Positions 17,657 through 27,019 are shown, counted from the stretch's first letter. The stretch: DNA of 59,825 nt from an uncultured Prevotella sp. (GCA_946998205.1 CAMPYJ010000014.1:1-59825); one strand, 5' to 3'. Translations and numbers: made by a program. The notes: generated from the letters alone by a model not told the origin.

Positions 17657-17887
17657 ATGAAAACAGAAAACCTCAACAACAAAGTGCGCATGAATAGAAA
17701 GCGCACTTACATCAAGCCTTGCATCGACATCATCAAGCTGGAAACAAACTATGGAGTGATGGAGGCTAAGAGCATAGCTATCGATGAACATACCCCTGCT
17801 ACAGGTAGCGGCAACGCTAAGCAATTTAACATGTCTGAAGATACGTGGGGTGACAACCACGACGGCGATATAGACATCTTTAACTAA
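17657..17887 (+). CDS. Small acidic-tail peptide
   Basis: A 76-residue protein without a signal peptide or membrane segment. The N-terminal part is basic and contains Y-I-K-P-x-I-D-I-I-K-L-E-T (about residues 18-30); the C-terminal third is acidic and Gly/Asn/Asp rich, ending in WGDNHDGDIDIFN. The Y-x-x-P-x-x-x-x-I-x-(L/V)-E pattern recurs in the peptide at 34801-35034, also beside a surface-protein gene. Small proteins of this form are frequent in Prevotella; I know of no function. Its position 6 bp after the BspA-like gene and before a terminator supports a real gene. Confidence 0.65.
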   Translation: MKTENLNNKVRMNRKRTYIKPCIDIIKLETNYGVMEAKSIAIDEHTPATGSGNAKQFNMSEDTWGDNHDGDIDIFN

Positions 17888-17938
17888 AGACAGCTCCACT
17901 TACGATGCCGTCTATTCACCATGAGGCGGTATAGAAGG

Positions 17939-17984
17939 ACAGGGTTACCTTTCGACCAAACGGGACGACAGGTAACCCTGTTTC
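17939..17984 (+). terminator. Terminator of the BspA-like operon
   Basis: A 12-bp stem, ACAGGGTTACCT (17939-17950) with AGGTAACCCTGT (17970-17981), then TTTCG. The T run is short. Confidence 0.7.
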
Positions 17985-18067
17985 GTATACAGACCTTGCC
18001 ATACATGGCGCTTTCGTTTACAGCTAATATATTGAACAACAAACGTAAAGTAGGACATGCATGCAAC

Positions 18068-18131
18068 AGCCCATTCAACTCCGAAAAGGTCACGAGAATG
18101 TTTCTGTGCCTTGTCTAAAGATGAATGGGCT
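18068..18131 (-). other. Conserved 3' hairpin after the C10 protease gene
   Basis: The outer stem AGCCCATTCA (18068-18077) pairs with TGAATGGGCT (18122-18131) and an inner stem holds AGAA/TTCT. It lies 15 nt after the protease stop and has no T run. Its diverged counterpart at 13625-13689 preserves both stems by paired changes. Confidence 0.75.
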
Positions 18132-18145
18132 GATGAGGATAGTGG

Positions 18146-20500
18146 TTATCGTTTAACTATTTTCTTGCCACCGATGATGTAGATGCCCTTTGGCAGTGAC
18201 TCGAACTGTTGTTCGCCTTTACCTACCACCACACCTTGCAGGTTGTATATGAGCATCGGCTCATGGCTGATGTGCGGAACAGCGATTGCTGTTGGTGCGT
18301 CTTTTGCCATGTAAAACGGTGTCTTGAGGATGCGTTCCCATTTAGGTACGTATTTCATCCCACCTTGGATGACGTCTTCTTTATACTCTACCTTGTAGCC
18401 ATCCACGTAAATGGCATATTGCGCCCCAGCGGCAACGTTGTCTATCGAGAACGGTATTTCCTTCGTGCTGTTGGCGGGAATGATGTCTGTCAGTGATATT
18501 TTGTTTTCAAAATAAGTCTCGTCTGTATTGCCTTTCTTGCAACGCAGCTCAATGTCGAAACCGCCGCAATAGTCAGCACTCTCGCTGTTGGTCACAATGA
18601 GTTTTCCCTTCATGGCAGGAGCTTGAAAAGCGTTTTCTTCACTTTGTTCGATTTTCACCTCAACCGAAGGAAGGTTTTGCGACTTAGGTTCAGTAATGGT
18701 AATGTTTCCTTTAGAGCTGATAGTGGCGCCCGACTTGCATTCGAAGGAGTAGTCGAACTCTCCAGCCACCTTTGGATACAGCTCAAACATCACGTCTGTC
18801 GTCTGTCGTGCTGGCAAGAAGGTGGTGGTAGAAGCAACATAGTTATATTTGAAGAGCATGTCGAAGGTGTCGTACAGCTCGTCGCCTTTGTTCTCTATGG
18901 TGAGGGTTACGAACAGGGGGCGTCCTGCCTCTTTGCTACCTTTCACGTCCACTTTCTTCACCTCTAAAACAGGCTTGGCAGTGGAAGTCTTCAGTTCCGT
19001 GTCGGTAATCTCTATCTCCTGCGCCATTTCTCCAATGCCGCCACAGGCTTTCCATTCGCTTTCGCCTTGTATGCGGTAAACGGGCAGCACGGTGTACTTT
19101 CCGTTGCCGAGGGTGTGCGGTATGTTGAAGTTCGCTTCGTTCCTTTGTATCTTGCCATCGGTCTTGAATGTAGAGTTGAACAGCTTGACGGCGTTTATCA
19201 ATCTACCTCCCTGCCAAAAGCCTAAGCCGCAATCGGCATCAAAGGCTTCGCCGTAATTGTTCACGCATTTCATGGTGATGTCGAAATCCGTGAAGTCATC
19301 GCTACTGTTCGAGCGACTTTGATCTTGCAAGGGTGTCATCTCCTTGACGTCGACAACTTTTGGAAATACATCAGCACTTTCGCTTGGTCTGAATCCGATG
19401 ATAGCTCCTTGCTCGCGTGTGAAGACACTGGGCAGTTGCTTATATCCATATTCGCGTGGCGAAAGAACCGACAGGCGATAGTAGCCGTTGAATTGACCTC
19501 CCCAGCCCCAGTTGATGTGAAAGAAGTCGCCTTCCTTGTAGCCATCGCAAACAAAGGCGTGACCATAGTTGTACACCACATCTTCGGCAAAATAATATAC
19601 GGGTCGTTTGGCTTTCAACTCATTGTATATCAGGTTGCACCATTCCTCACTGGTATAGCGGTCTCTGAAAACACGGTGCATGTCCTTAGAGTATCCAAAA
19701 AATCGGGTAAGGAACAAAATCACGTTGTAGGAATCGGCGCCCGAATCATCAGCGGTATAATCCATGCTCACCGCCTGTCCAACATACCTCATCAGCTTAG
19801 CCACTGCGTCTTGCTGCTGCTGGGTGGTGGAAATGCGGTACGAAGGCAGAATGTCGTTCCACTCGAAGGTACTCTCCGCAAGCTCGGGTACTTGCAGATG
19901 AGCCGACGGAGCCTTGTAGGCAGGCAAGGCGGGAGCCTTCTTTGGATACTGGTAGTAGCCCATGATTTGGGCTGCCGCCGTGGCGACGCATCCCGTGACA
20001 CAGTGCTTGTCGTTGTGCATGGGCGTTTGTAGGTTGTAGGGACCATACTGGCTCCATGTGGTTTTCAGCAACGGTTCGATGGGCTGCAGCTTTCTGCTGG
20101 CGCGCGTGGTGGCTGGCTTTGTGGTGGCAGGCATGTCGTTCAGCATGCGCACCTCCTGTCGATATTGTGCCAAGAGCATCTTAAGCGATACTGGACATTG
20201 CTGCTCGTCGTATGTTCCCTCTTCTGCATAACCTAACACGTCAACCGTGCGGTCGTCAGCAGAGGCGATGACGAAGCCCTGTCCTTTGCCTACGTTGAAA
20301 ATGTAGTAGGCATTGGTGCTTGCCACCTCGTTGAGCGAGAGCGCGGCTTGTGAAGCTCGTGTAGCGACTTGGGAGTTAGTACTTGCATGGCTCTTGATAA
20401 AAGCCAATGCAGCTTTTCGGGCTTGCTGCCTGTCCACAGGGGCGGCAAAGGCCAAGGTTGTTGCGCAGAGCAACGCTAAAGGTGTAAAAATTTTCCTCAT
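18146..20500 (-). CDS. C10 family cysteine protease (streptopain-like)
   Basis: A secreted papain-fold protease of 784 residues. Signal peptide, residues 1-19. An N-terminal Spi/propeptide-like domain (residues ~20-130, SLNEVASTNAYYIFN, GFVIASADDRTVDVLGYAEEG) should keep it inactive until removed. The catalytic Cys is in HCVTGCVATAAAQIMGYYQYP-type sequence (Cys171) and the His in NYGHAFVCDGY (His314), with HINWGWGG after it. Beta-sandwich domains follow to the end. The C-terminus LPKGIYIIGGKKIVKR looks like a type IX sorting tail. The promoter TACCTTTG is at 20591-20584. A second copy of its 3' end lies at 13707-13880. Confidence 0.92.
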   Translation of the reverse strand: MRKIFTPLALLCATTLAFAAPVDRQQARKAALAFIKSHASTNSQVATRASQAALSLNEVASTNAYYIFNVGKGQGFVIASADDRTVDVLGYAEEGTYDEQQCPVSLKMLLAQYRQEVRMLNDMPATTKPATTRASRKLQPIEPLLKTTWSQYGPYNLQTPMHNDKHCVTGCVATAAAQIMGYYQYPKKAPALPAYKAPSAHLQVPELAESTFEWNDILPSYRISTTQQQQDAVAKLMRYVGQAVSMDYTADDSGADSYNVILFLTRFFGYSKDMHRVFRDRYTSEEWCNLIYNELKAKRPVYYFAEDVVYNYGHAFVCDGYKEGDFFHINWGWGGQFNGYYRLSVLSPREYGYKQLPSVFTREQGAIIGFRPSESADVFPKVVDVKEMTPLQDQSRSNSSDDFTDFDITMKCVNNYGEAFDADCGLGFWQGGRLINAVKLFNSTFKTDGKIQRNEANFNIPHTLGNGKYTVLPVYRIQGESEWKACGGIGEMAQEIEITDTELKTSTAKPVLEVKKVDVKGSKEAGRPLFVTLTIENKGDELYDTFDMLFKYNYVASTTTFLPARQTTDVMFELYPKVAGEFDYSFECKSGATISSKGNITITEPKSQNLPSVEVKIEQSEENAFQAPAMKGKLIVTNSESADYCGGFDIELRCKKGNTDETYFENKISLTDIIPANSTKEIPFSIDNVAAGAQYAIYVDGYKVEYKEDVIQGGMKYVPKWERILKTPFYMAKDAPTAIAVPHISHEPMLIYNLQGVVVGKGEQQFESLPKGIYIIGGKKIVKR

Positions 20501-20583
20501 ATTTAATTTATTAGTATAAAAAGTGATTCTTTTTTACGGCCTGTCGCTTAAATATGAGTATCCGAAACATGTCTTTGCGGCTG

Positions 20584-20614
20584 CAAAGGTATGAAAAAAA
20601 GCGAACGCAGCAAA
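20584..20614 (-). promoter_or_regulatory. Promoter of the C10 protease gene
   Basis: On the minus strand TTTG (20614-20611), 19 nt, TACCTTTG (20591-20584): a full match. The leader is about 75 nt. Confidence 0.65.
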
Positions 20615-20639
20615 CGTTTTTCCTGATAATTGACAATGA

Positions 20640-20983
20640 GACCCCACTGGGCTTTCATTTAACGATGGTATATTTTGCTGCTGTAAACAACATAGAAGAA
20701 ATCAACAACGAAAGCAGAAAACACGAAAACGTGCGGGTGACATGAAGAAACCACAGAACGCCGGCGTTCTGACGAAAACAGCGAAAAGAAATGCGTCGTG
20801 ATTTTTCTCCGATTCTTTGTCAAAAGTGAAATGCCGCAACTATGTTTTTCGTTGCTTTAGACAGAACGGGACGTTCTTTCGTGAAATGGCTTTTGCGGCA
20901 ATGTTTTTTAGATTCTTTTGTGTTTTTCGTTGTTTAATGATAAGATATTATGCCGCTTTTTTATTGGTACGCAATATGTTATA
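20640..20983 (+). repeat. Unit B, intergenic repeat copy 2
   Basis: The longest visible copy. 20742-20983 is nearly identical to 1-243, and its left part aligns with the inverted copy at 14800-14990. It ends at TATA directly before a MITE-like element, exactly as copy 1 does. No gene is seen. Confidence 0.8.
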
Positions 20984-21030
20984 GGGCGGTTCTATAAATT
21001 AGCATTGAAAGCTGATTTATAGAACCGCCC
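20984..21030. mobile_element. MITE-like element, 47-bp derivative
   Basis: Little more than the two terminal repeats back to back (GGGCGGTTCTATAAATTAGC ... GCTGATTTATAGAACCGCCC); it would fold into a near-perfect hairpin. Flanks TATA and TTGT do not match. It ends 5 bp from the nqrF stop. Confidence 0.75.
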
Positions 21031-21035
21031 TTGTG

Positions 21036-22307
21036 TCATCCGAAGTTGTCAAACATGATTGATTCCGGATCTACCCCAAGGCTGTCCAGCATTTTCTGCA
21101 CGGCGGCGCTCATCGGTCCCGGACCGCACATGTAGTACTCGATGTCTTCGGGAGCCTCGTGGTCTTTCAGGTAGTTGTTGTACATCACCTGATGAACGAA
21201 TCCTGCCGTGTACTTCACGCCGGCCGCGTCTGCCGACGGGTCCGGACGGTCGAGAGCCAGATGGAAATGGAAGTTGGGGTATTCTTTCTCCAGCGCGTGG
21301 AAATCATCCAGGAAGAAAGCCTCGCTCAGTGAGCGCGCGCCATAGAAGAAGTGCATCTCGCGGTCTCGGGTGTGCAACGTCTTGAGCATGTACATGATTT
21401 GGCTGCGCAACGGCGCCATGCCGGCTCCGCCACCTACCCAAATCATCTCTTTCTTGGAATTGACGATGGGGTGGAAGTCACCGTAAGGTCCGCTCATCCT
21501 CACCTTGTCGCCAGGCTTCAAGGAGAAGATGTAGCTGGAGGCGATGCCGGTAGGAACGTCCTGGAAGCCCACTTGCGGCCGCGGCTTGAACGGCGTGGAG
21601 GCGATGCGCACGGTGAGCATGATGATGTCGCCCTCGTCGGGATAGTTGGCCATGGAGTAAGCGCGCACGGTAGGCTCGGGGTTATGTGCCTTGAGGGAAA
21701 GAATGTTGAACTTCTTCCATGCTCCGATGTACTCTTCGCCGATGTCGTTCTTGTCAAAATCCTTGTCGTAGTCGATCACGTCGTACGCGGGGATGGCAAT
21801 CTGCGCGTACGACCCCGGGATGAAGTCCATGTGCTCGCCGGGTGGCAACTGCACCTTGAACTCTTTGATGAAGCTCGACACGTTCTTGTTGCTGATGACG
21901 GTGCATTCCCATTCCTTGACTCCGAGGATGCTCTTTGAAATCCTCACTTTCATGTCGCCCTTCACCTTGCACTGACATCCCAGCCGCCAGTGTTCCTTGA
22001 TTTCCTTCCGCGTGAAGTGGGGACGCTCTGAGTCGAGGATCTCTCCTCCGCCCTCTACGATTTGCAGACGGCACTGTCCGCAGCTTCCCTTTCCGCCGCA
22101 GGCAGACGACAGGTGGATGCCGTTCTGTGTGAGCGTGCTCATGACTGACGCGCCCTGTGGCACCTCGAGTGTTTTCTCGTCATTGATGACGATTTTGACG
22201 TTACCGCTTGGCGAGACATATTTCTTAGCGACCAGCAGTATGATGACAAGCAAGAGGATGACTGTCAGGAATACCGCAATGCTCTGTAATATAAATGAAA
22301 ATTCCAT
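21036..22307 (-). CDS. nqrF: Na+-translocating NADH:quinone reductase subunit F
   Basis: The NADH-oxidising entry subunit. One N-terminal membrane helix (residues ~5-28) is followed by a plant-type 2Fe-2S ferredoxin domain (CGGKGSCGQC with the fourth Cys in LGCQC). A ferredoxin-reductase-like FAD domain (RAYSMANYP) and an NADH-binding domain (WVGGGAGMAPLRSQI, CGPGPM) complete it. At 423 residues it is full length. Last gene of the operon; the start follows nqrE by 9 bp. A 47-bp MITE derivative abuts its stop. Confidence 0.97.
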   Translation of the reverse strand: MEFSFILQSIAVFLTVILLLVIILLVAKKYVSPSGNVKIVINDEKTLEVPQGASVMSTLTQNGIHLSSACGGKGSCGQCRLQIVEGGGEILDSERPHFTRKEIKEHWRLGCQCKVKGDMKVRISKSILGVKEWECTVISNKNVSSFIKEFKVQLPPGEHMDFIPGSYAQIAIPAYDVIDYDKDFDKNDIGEEYIGAWKKFNILSLKAHNPEPTVRAYSMANYPDEGDIIMLTVRIASTPFKPRPQVGFQDVPTGIASSYIFSLKPGDKVRMSGPYGDFHPIVNSKKEMIWVGGGAGMAPLRSQIMYMLKTLHTRDREMHFFYGARSLSEAFFLDDFHALEKEYPNFHFHLALDRPDPSADAAGVKYTAGFVHQVMYNNYLKDHEAPEDIEYYMCGPGPMSAAVQKMLDSLGVDPESIMFDNFG

Positions 22308-22316
22308 AGTTGATAA

Positions 22317-22925
22317 TTATATTTTTATGCCGGAGAAGCACATCATGGCGATGGCCATTAGCCCCACGGTGATGAAGGTGATTCCAAGGCCCTGAAGCGG
22401 TTTTGGCACGTCACTGTATTGTAATTTCTCGCGTATGGCCCCCATGAGGACGATGGAAAGGGTCCAGCCCAGTCCGCTGCCCACCGCGTACGCGGCTGCG
22501 TCGGCTGCGTTTCCGATGAACTGCGGGTTGTTCGCGTCAAGGTTGATGCGCTGCTGCATGAACATGGACCCTCCCATGATGGCGCAGTTCACGGCGATGA
22601 GCGGGAGGAAGATTCCCAATGAAGCGTAAAGAGACGGACTGTATTTCTCGACCAGCATTTCCACCAGCTGGGTGATGCCGGCGATGACGGCGATGAAGAT
22701 GATGAAACTCAGGTAGCTCAGCCCCAAGGGGTCCAGCACCCTGGTTTGAAGCAGGTAGTCAACGGGAACGGTGACGAACAGCACGAACGTTACCGCCATT
22801 CCCAATCCTAACGAGGTCTTCACGTTCTTCGACACGGCCAGAAACGAGCACATTCCGAGGAAGAACGCGAAAATCATGTTGTCGACGAATATCGACCTGA
22901 AAAATAATGATATGATATGTTCCAT
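22317..22925 (-). CDS. nqrE: Na+-translocating NADH:quinone reductase subunit E
   Basis: An integral membrane subunit of 202 residues with about six transmembrane helices; it belongs to the pair of inverted-topology subunits with NqrD that hold an intramembrane iron centre. Conserved segments MCSFLAVSKNVKTSLGLGMAV and NCAIMGGSMF are visible, each with the expected Cys. The gene lies 31 bp after nqrD. Confidence 0.95.
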   Translation of the reverse strand: MEHIISLFFRSIFVDNMIFAFFLGMCSFLAVSKNVKTSLGLGMAVTFVLFVTVPVDYLLQTRVLDPLGLSYLSFIIFIAVIAGITQLVEMLVEKYSPSLYASLGIFLPLIAVNCAIMGGSMFMQQRINLDANNPQFIGNAADAAAYAVGSGLGWTLSIVLMGAIREKLQYSDVPKPLQGLGITFITVGLMAIAMMCFSGIKI

Positions 22926-22956
22926 AATGATTCTGTTTGATTAAAGTTGCGAGGGG

Positions 22957-23583
22957 TTACTTTTTCTCTTGGTAGAAACAGGAACGGTGAATCCAGATGA
23001 CACATCCTAAAAGAATCAAGGCCATGGCCGGCATCGTCATCATGCCGTTGTTCATGTACCCCAGCTCATAGCATGAGTGCGGGATGATGGTGAGGCCCAG
23101 CAGCGTTCCCCTTCCCAGCAGCTCGCGCACCGCTCCCACTACCACCAGGATGACCGCGTAGCCCAGGCCGTTGCCGATTCCGTCCAAGAACGACGGCCAT
23201 GGCCTGTTGGTCATTGCGAAAGCCTCCAGCCGCCCCATCAGGATGCAGTTGGTGATGATCAGGGCCACGTACACGGAGAGTTGCACGCTCACGTCATACG
23301 CGTAAGCCTTCAGTATCTGGCTCACTATCGTCACCAGCGCGGCCACGACGACCAATTGCACGATGATGCGGATTCGCATCGGAACCGTGTTGCGGATAAT
23401 CGAAATAATCACGTTTGAAAACGCTGTGATGACAGTCACGGCCAGTCCCATGACAATGGCCGGCTTCAGTTGTGAGGTCACGGCCAGCGCCGAGCAGATT
23501 CCCAAGACTTGGACCAGGATGGGATTTTCCAAGCTCAGGGGACCGGCAAACACTTGTTTATTTTGTTTTGAGAATAATGACAT
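22957..23583 (-). CDS. nqrD: Na+-translocating NADH:quinone reductase subunit D
   Basis: The membrane partner of NqrE: 208 residues, six predicted helices. The conserved LGICSALAVTSQLKPAIVMG and NCILMGRLEAFAM segments each carry the Cys that helps bind the shared iron centre. It is 12 bp after nqrC, within the operon. Confidence 0.95.
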   Translation of the reverse strand: MSLFSKQNKQVFAGPLSLENPILVQVLGICSALAVTSQLKPAIVMGLAVTVITAFSNVIISIIRNTVPMRIRIIVQLVVVAALVTIVSQILKAYAYDVSVQLSVYVALIITNCILMGRLEAFAMTNRPWPSFLDGIGNGLGYAVILVVVGAVRELLGRGTLLGLTIIPHSCYELGYMNNGMMTMPAMALILLGCVIWIHRSCFYQEKK

Positions 23584-23595
23584 GATGATGAGAAT

Positions 23596-24318
23596 TTATT
23601 GAGCCTTTAAAAATTTCATGTATTCGCCCAGGCATGTGTGCAGCATTTCGCTCACGCCGTTCGAGGTGAGCGTAGCTCCCGTCACCGCGTCGACCTGCGT
23701 GGCGGGGTCGTCCACCTTCTTCTTCACGGACAGTGCGATTCGACCGGGGTCGCGGGCGAACAGCCGTTTACCCTTGAACTGCGCCCTCCACGCGGGATTG
23801 TCTTTTATCTCAGCTCCCAACCCGGCGGTCTCGCTTTCGTGGTCGAAATAGGTTCCGAAGACGGTTGACTTGTCGGCGTTGATGGCGACGTAGCCGCTGA
23901 TGCCCCCCCACAGGCCGGTGCCGTACACGGGGATGACGTATTTGGTCTGTCCGTTCACCTTACATACGAACAAAGCCAGCCTGCCGTGCTTGAAATCAGA
24001 GGAATTCAGCCTGAACCCGGCCTTCTCTCCGCCTCGCTCACCCTTTTCGAGCACGTTTCCGCGCGCGTCCATGATTTCGTCGGCAAGCACCACCTCGTCG
24101 TATTTGGCCGCCACGTCCCGGTCGCTCAAGCCGCCGATGTTCAGCGAATACAATATCTGTTTCTTCTTGTCAAGCGCCACGTTGGCGTCCTGCATGGGTT
24201 TCAGGGCCTGAAACACGAACGCCAGCAGAAACGCCACGAGAACGACGATAATGATTGAATATATGATCGTGTAGGAGTTTGAATTCGTGTCAAATCCTTT
24301 TTTGTTTCCTTCAGCCAT
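23596..24318 (-). CDS. nqrC: Na+-translocating NADH:quinone reductase subunit C
   Basis: The FMN-carrying periplasmic-side subunit. There is one N-terminal membrane helix (SYTIIYSIIIVVLVAFLLAFVF). The covalent FMN attachment motif reads DAVTGATLTSNGV, with the Thr in the S/T-GAT-x-T pattern used by ApbE. At 240 residues it is normal length. The FMN transferase ApbE itself is not in this window. Confidence 0.95.
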   Translation of the reverse strand: MAEGNKKGFDTNSNSYTIIYSIIIVVLVAFLLAFVFQALKPMQDANVALDKKKQILYSLNIGGLSDRDVAAKYDEVVLADEIMDARGNVLEKGERGGEKAGFRLNSSDFKHGRLALFVCKVNGQTKYVIPVYGTGLWGGISGYVAINADKSTVFGTYFDHESETAGLGAEIKDNPAWRAQFKGKRLFARDPGRIALSVKKKVDDPATQVDAVTGATLTSNGVSEMLHTCLGEYMKFLKAQ

Positions 24319-24322
24319 CGTC

Positions 24323-25486
24323 TTATTTGTTATGAGCAGTTAAACGTTTCATTCTCTTGTTGATGTTGCCCTGAACGACGCAATAGTCAATCAGCGGCGC
24401 GAACAAGTTCGCGAGCAATATCGACAACATCATGCCTTCGGGATAGCCGTGGTTCATCACGCGGATGACGATGGTCATCACGCCGATGAGGGCTCCGTAG
24501 ACGTATTTACCCTTTTCCGTGCGCGCGGAGGTCACGGGGTCGGTGGCCATGAACACGGCTCCGAAGCAGAATCCGCCCAGTATGAGATGCTCGTACCACG
24601 GTATGGACGTCATGCCCAGCGCGCTGAAGAGCGCGGCCATGACGCTGCCGCCTACGAACACGCTCAGCATGGTTTTCCATGAGGCGACGCCCGTTACCAG
24701 CAGCAGCAAGGCGCCGATGGCGATGGCGATGACGCTCGTCTCGCCCACGGAGCCGGGCATCAGGCCCGTCACCATGTCACCGATGGAATAAGGTATATCG
24801 GCGTGGAGAGCCAGCTCGCCGAGCGGCGTGGCCATGGTGGTGGCGTCAGGCAGGGTGTTGCCCAGGCCCAGTATCTGATGACTGGCCACCCACACCGAAT
24901 CGCCTGTCATCCGGCTCGGATAAGAGAAGAAGAGGAAGGCGCGCGCAGACAGGGCCACGTTGAAGATGTTCATGCCCGTACCGCCGAATATCTCCTTGCA
25001 GAGAATCACCGCGAACGCTACCGACAACGCCAGCATCCACAGCGGACAGGTCACCGGTATGATGAGCGGCATCAGGATGCCCGTGACAAGATAGCCTTCC
25101 TGAATCTCCTCACGCTTCCACTGCGCCCAGGCGAACTCGATGCCCAGGCCTACGATGTAAGAAACAAGGATTTTGGGCAGCACGGCCAGGAAGCCGTAGA
25201 GGAACAGCCCCCAGAAAGTGGCGCCGCCCAACTCGCCCGCAGCCGCGGAATTCTGGTATCCCACGTTGTACATTCCGAACAACAGGGCCGGCAGCAGAGC
25301 GATGACCACCACGCTCATGATTCGCTTCGAGTCGATGGCGTCGTGGATGTGAGCTCCCGTCACGGACGTCGTGTTGGGAACGTAAAGGAAGCTCTCAAAA
25401 CCTTCATAGACACTCCGGAAAGCATGCAGCCTGCCGCCCTCATCGAAGTGTGGCTTGATTTTATCTAAATATTTTTTCAAACTCAT
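24323..25486 (-). CDS. nqrB: Na+-translocating NADH:quinone reductase subunit B
   Basis: The central membrane subunit; it forms the Na+ path and binds riboflavin and a covalent FMN. 387 residues with around ten helices. The FMN site fits DATTMATPL (D-x-x-T-x-A-T-P-L), with GETSVIAIAIGALLL after it. It starts 4 bp after nqrA. Confidence 0.95.
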   Translation of the reverse strand: MSLKKYLDKIKPHFDEGGRLHAFRSVYEGFESFLYVPNTTSVTGAHIHDAIDSKRIMSVVVIALLPALLFGMYNVGYQNSAAAGELGGATFWGLFLYGFLAVLPKILVSYIVGLGIEFAWAQWKREEIQEGYLVTGILMPLIIPVTCPLWMLALSVAFAVILCKEIFGGTGMNIFNVALSARAFLFFSYPSRMTGDSVWVASHQILGLGNTLPDATTMATPLGELALHADIPYSIGDMVTGLMPGSVGETSVIAIAIGALLLLVTGVASWKTMLSVFVGGSVMAALFSALGMTSIPWYEHLILGGFCFGAVFMATDPVTSARTEKGKYVYGALIGVMTIVIRVMNHGYPEGMMLSILLANLFAPLIDYCVVQGNINKRMKRLTAHNK

Positions 25487-25490
25487 GTCC

Positions 25491-26846
25491 TTATGCGTTT
25501 TCTTTTCTTAATATGTCCAGACCGTCGCGCACGATTTTCTGAAGCTCCAACTTGGAGGAGTCCACGAACTCGGCAACGGCGAAGTCTTCCGGCGCCACCT
25601 CGTATATCCCCAGCTGCTCTTGCTTGTCGATGTCGCCCGCGATGATCGACTTGATGAGGTATTCGCCGTAAATGTCCATGGGCAGCACACGGTCGTACTC
25701 ACCGCTCATAATCATGTGGCGCTCCCCGCCCTTGACGCGCGCGTCAAGGTCGTACTGCTTTTTCTTTCCCAGGAGCCACGAGAAATAGCTGCGCGACACA
25801 GAGAACTGACTGGTGCGCGGCGCCATCCAGCCCAGCAGTTCGTCAGCCCGGTCGCCTTCGGGTATCACGCAAACCTCCGAAGTGTGCGCGCCCAGGAAGT
25901 CGGTCAGCTCACACTTGCGGCCCGTCAACGGGTTGCCGTTGATGATGCGCACATGTTCATCCCCGCCGGCCATCCGGCCTGCCAGCAAGTCTGCCACGGG
26001 CGTGCCTACCAACGCGTCAACATACTGAGGATTTCTCACCATGCTGCCCGCCACGGCCACCGTCCGCGTGAGGTCCACCTTGCCCGTGAGGAACAGGCGA
26101 CCCATGAAGATCACGGCCGTGGGCTCCACCGTCCACGCCACCTCGCCCTTGTTGACGGGCGACAGGTGATTGATCTGCACGCCTACGTTGCCCGAGGGGC
26201 ACGGGCCGTCAAAAGCCGTAACCTCAACGTCAGATGCTTGCGTCAAGGCCTTGTCGGTTTGACCTGCATGGATGTTCAGGTATGTCTTCGCTATCTTCGA
26301 CAATGCGGTGAGACCCGTCTGGAACGCCTCTTCGTTGCCTTTGAGCTCAAAGGAGAACTTGCCGGCAAGGGGCATGTTTCTGAAAGCAGAGACGAAGATG
26401 CCCTTAGGCTTGCTGTGCGGATGGGTAGAAATGGCATAAGGAAGCTGGTTGACGTATCCAAAAAGACCAGCCTGCAACAGAGCCTCCACGACCTCGTCAC
26501 CAGAAAGGCTCCTCACGTCTTTCCTGCCGAAATCCACGAACTCCTGCTGCCGCGACGCCTCAACGACGACGGCCATCACCTTGCGCCTGTCACCGCGCGC
26601 CACCGAAACCACCTTTCCACTTACCGGAGAGGCGAACTTCACTTCCGGAAACTTCTTGTTGACGAAAAGGGCCTCGCCGGCCTTCACGTCGTCACCCTCG
26701 CGCACGCACACCTTGGGGACCACGCCGGCAAAATCGTCTGGAACGAGAGCGTAGTGACTACTCTGTCTCAATGATGTCTTCTGTTCGCTCGCCCTACCCT
26801 TCAGATTAATGTCCAAGCCCTTGCGCAACTTAATTACATTTATCAT
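25491..26846 (-). CDS. nqrA: Na+-translocating NADH:quinone reductase subunit A
   Basis: The cytoplasmic subunit involved in quinone reduction: 451 residues, no membrane helix, N-terminus INVIKLRKGLDINLKGRA with the barrel-sandwich fold typical of NqrA and RnfC (VCVREGDDVKAGEALFVNK). It is first in the nqrABCDEF operon, whose spacing (4 to 31 bp) indicates one transcript. The complex couples NADH oxidation to Na+ export. A TAAATTTG box at 26924-26917 (minus) may be its -7 element. Confidence 0.96.
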   Translation of the reverse strand: MINVIKLRKGLDINLKGRASEQKTSLRQSSHYALVPDDFAGVVPKVCVREGDDVKAGEALFVNKKFPEVKFASPVSGKVVSVARGDRRKVMAVVVEASRQQEFVDFGRKDVRSLSGDEVVEALLQAGLFGYVNQLPYAISTHPHSKPKGIFVSAFRNMPLAGKFSFELKGNEEAFQTGLTALSKIAKTYLNIHAGQTDKALTQASDVEVTAFDGPCPSGNVGVQINHLSPVNKGEVAWTVEPTAVIFMGRLFLTGKVDLTRTVAVAGSMVRNPQYVDALVGTPVADLLAGRMAGGDEHVRIINGNPLTGRKCELTDFLGAHTSEVCVIPEGDRADELLGWMAPRTSQFSVSRSYFSWLLGKKKQYDLDARVKGGERHMIMSGEYDRVLPMDIYGEYLIKSIIAGDIDKQEQLGIYEVAPEDFAVAEFVDSSKLELQKIVRDGLDILRKENA

Positions 26847-26988
26847 AGAATATATAAAATTAAACTATCTTCCAACCGATAAGGGTATAAGATACTGTCC
26901 GTATCCAAATGCTTGGCAAATTTAGTAACTTTTACTGACTTATAAAAGAAAAAACTATCATTTATTTCAGCCGTGCCGAAAAATGATG

Positions 26989-26996
26989 TACTTTTG
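26989..26996 (+). promoter_or_regulatory. -7 box of the tamB promoter
   Basis: TACTTTTG matches TAnnTTTG. The predicted start (around 27003) lies after the ATG at 26998, so that ATG, which is in the wrong frame anyway, cannot be the tamB start. Confidence 0.45.
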
Positions 26997-27019
26997 CATG
27001 AAACAAAGCCGAACGCTGT

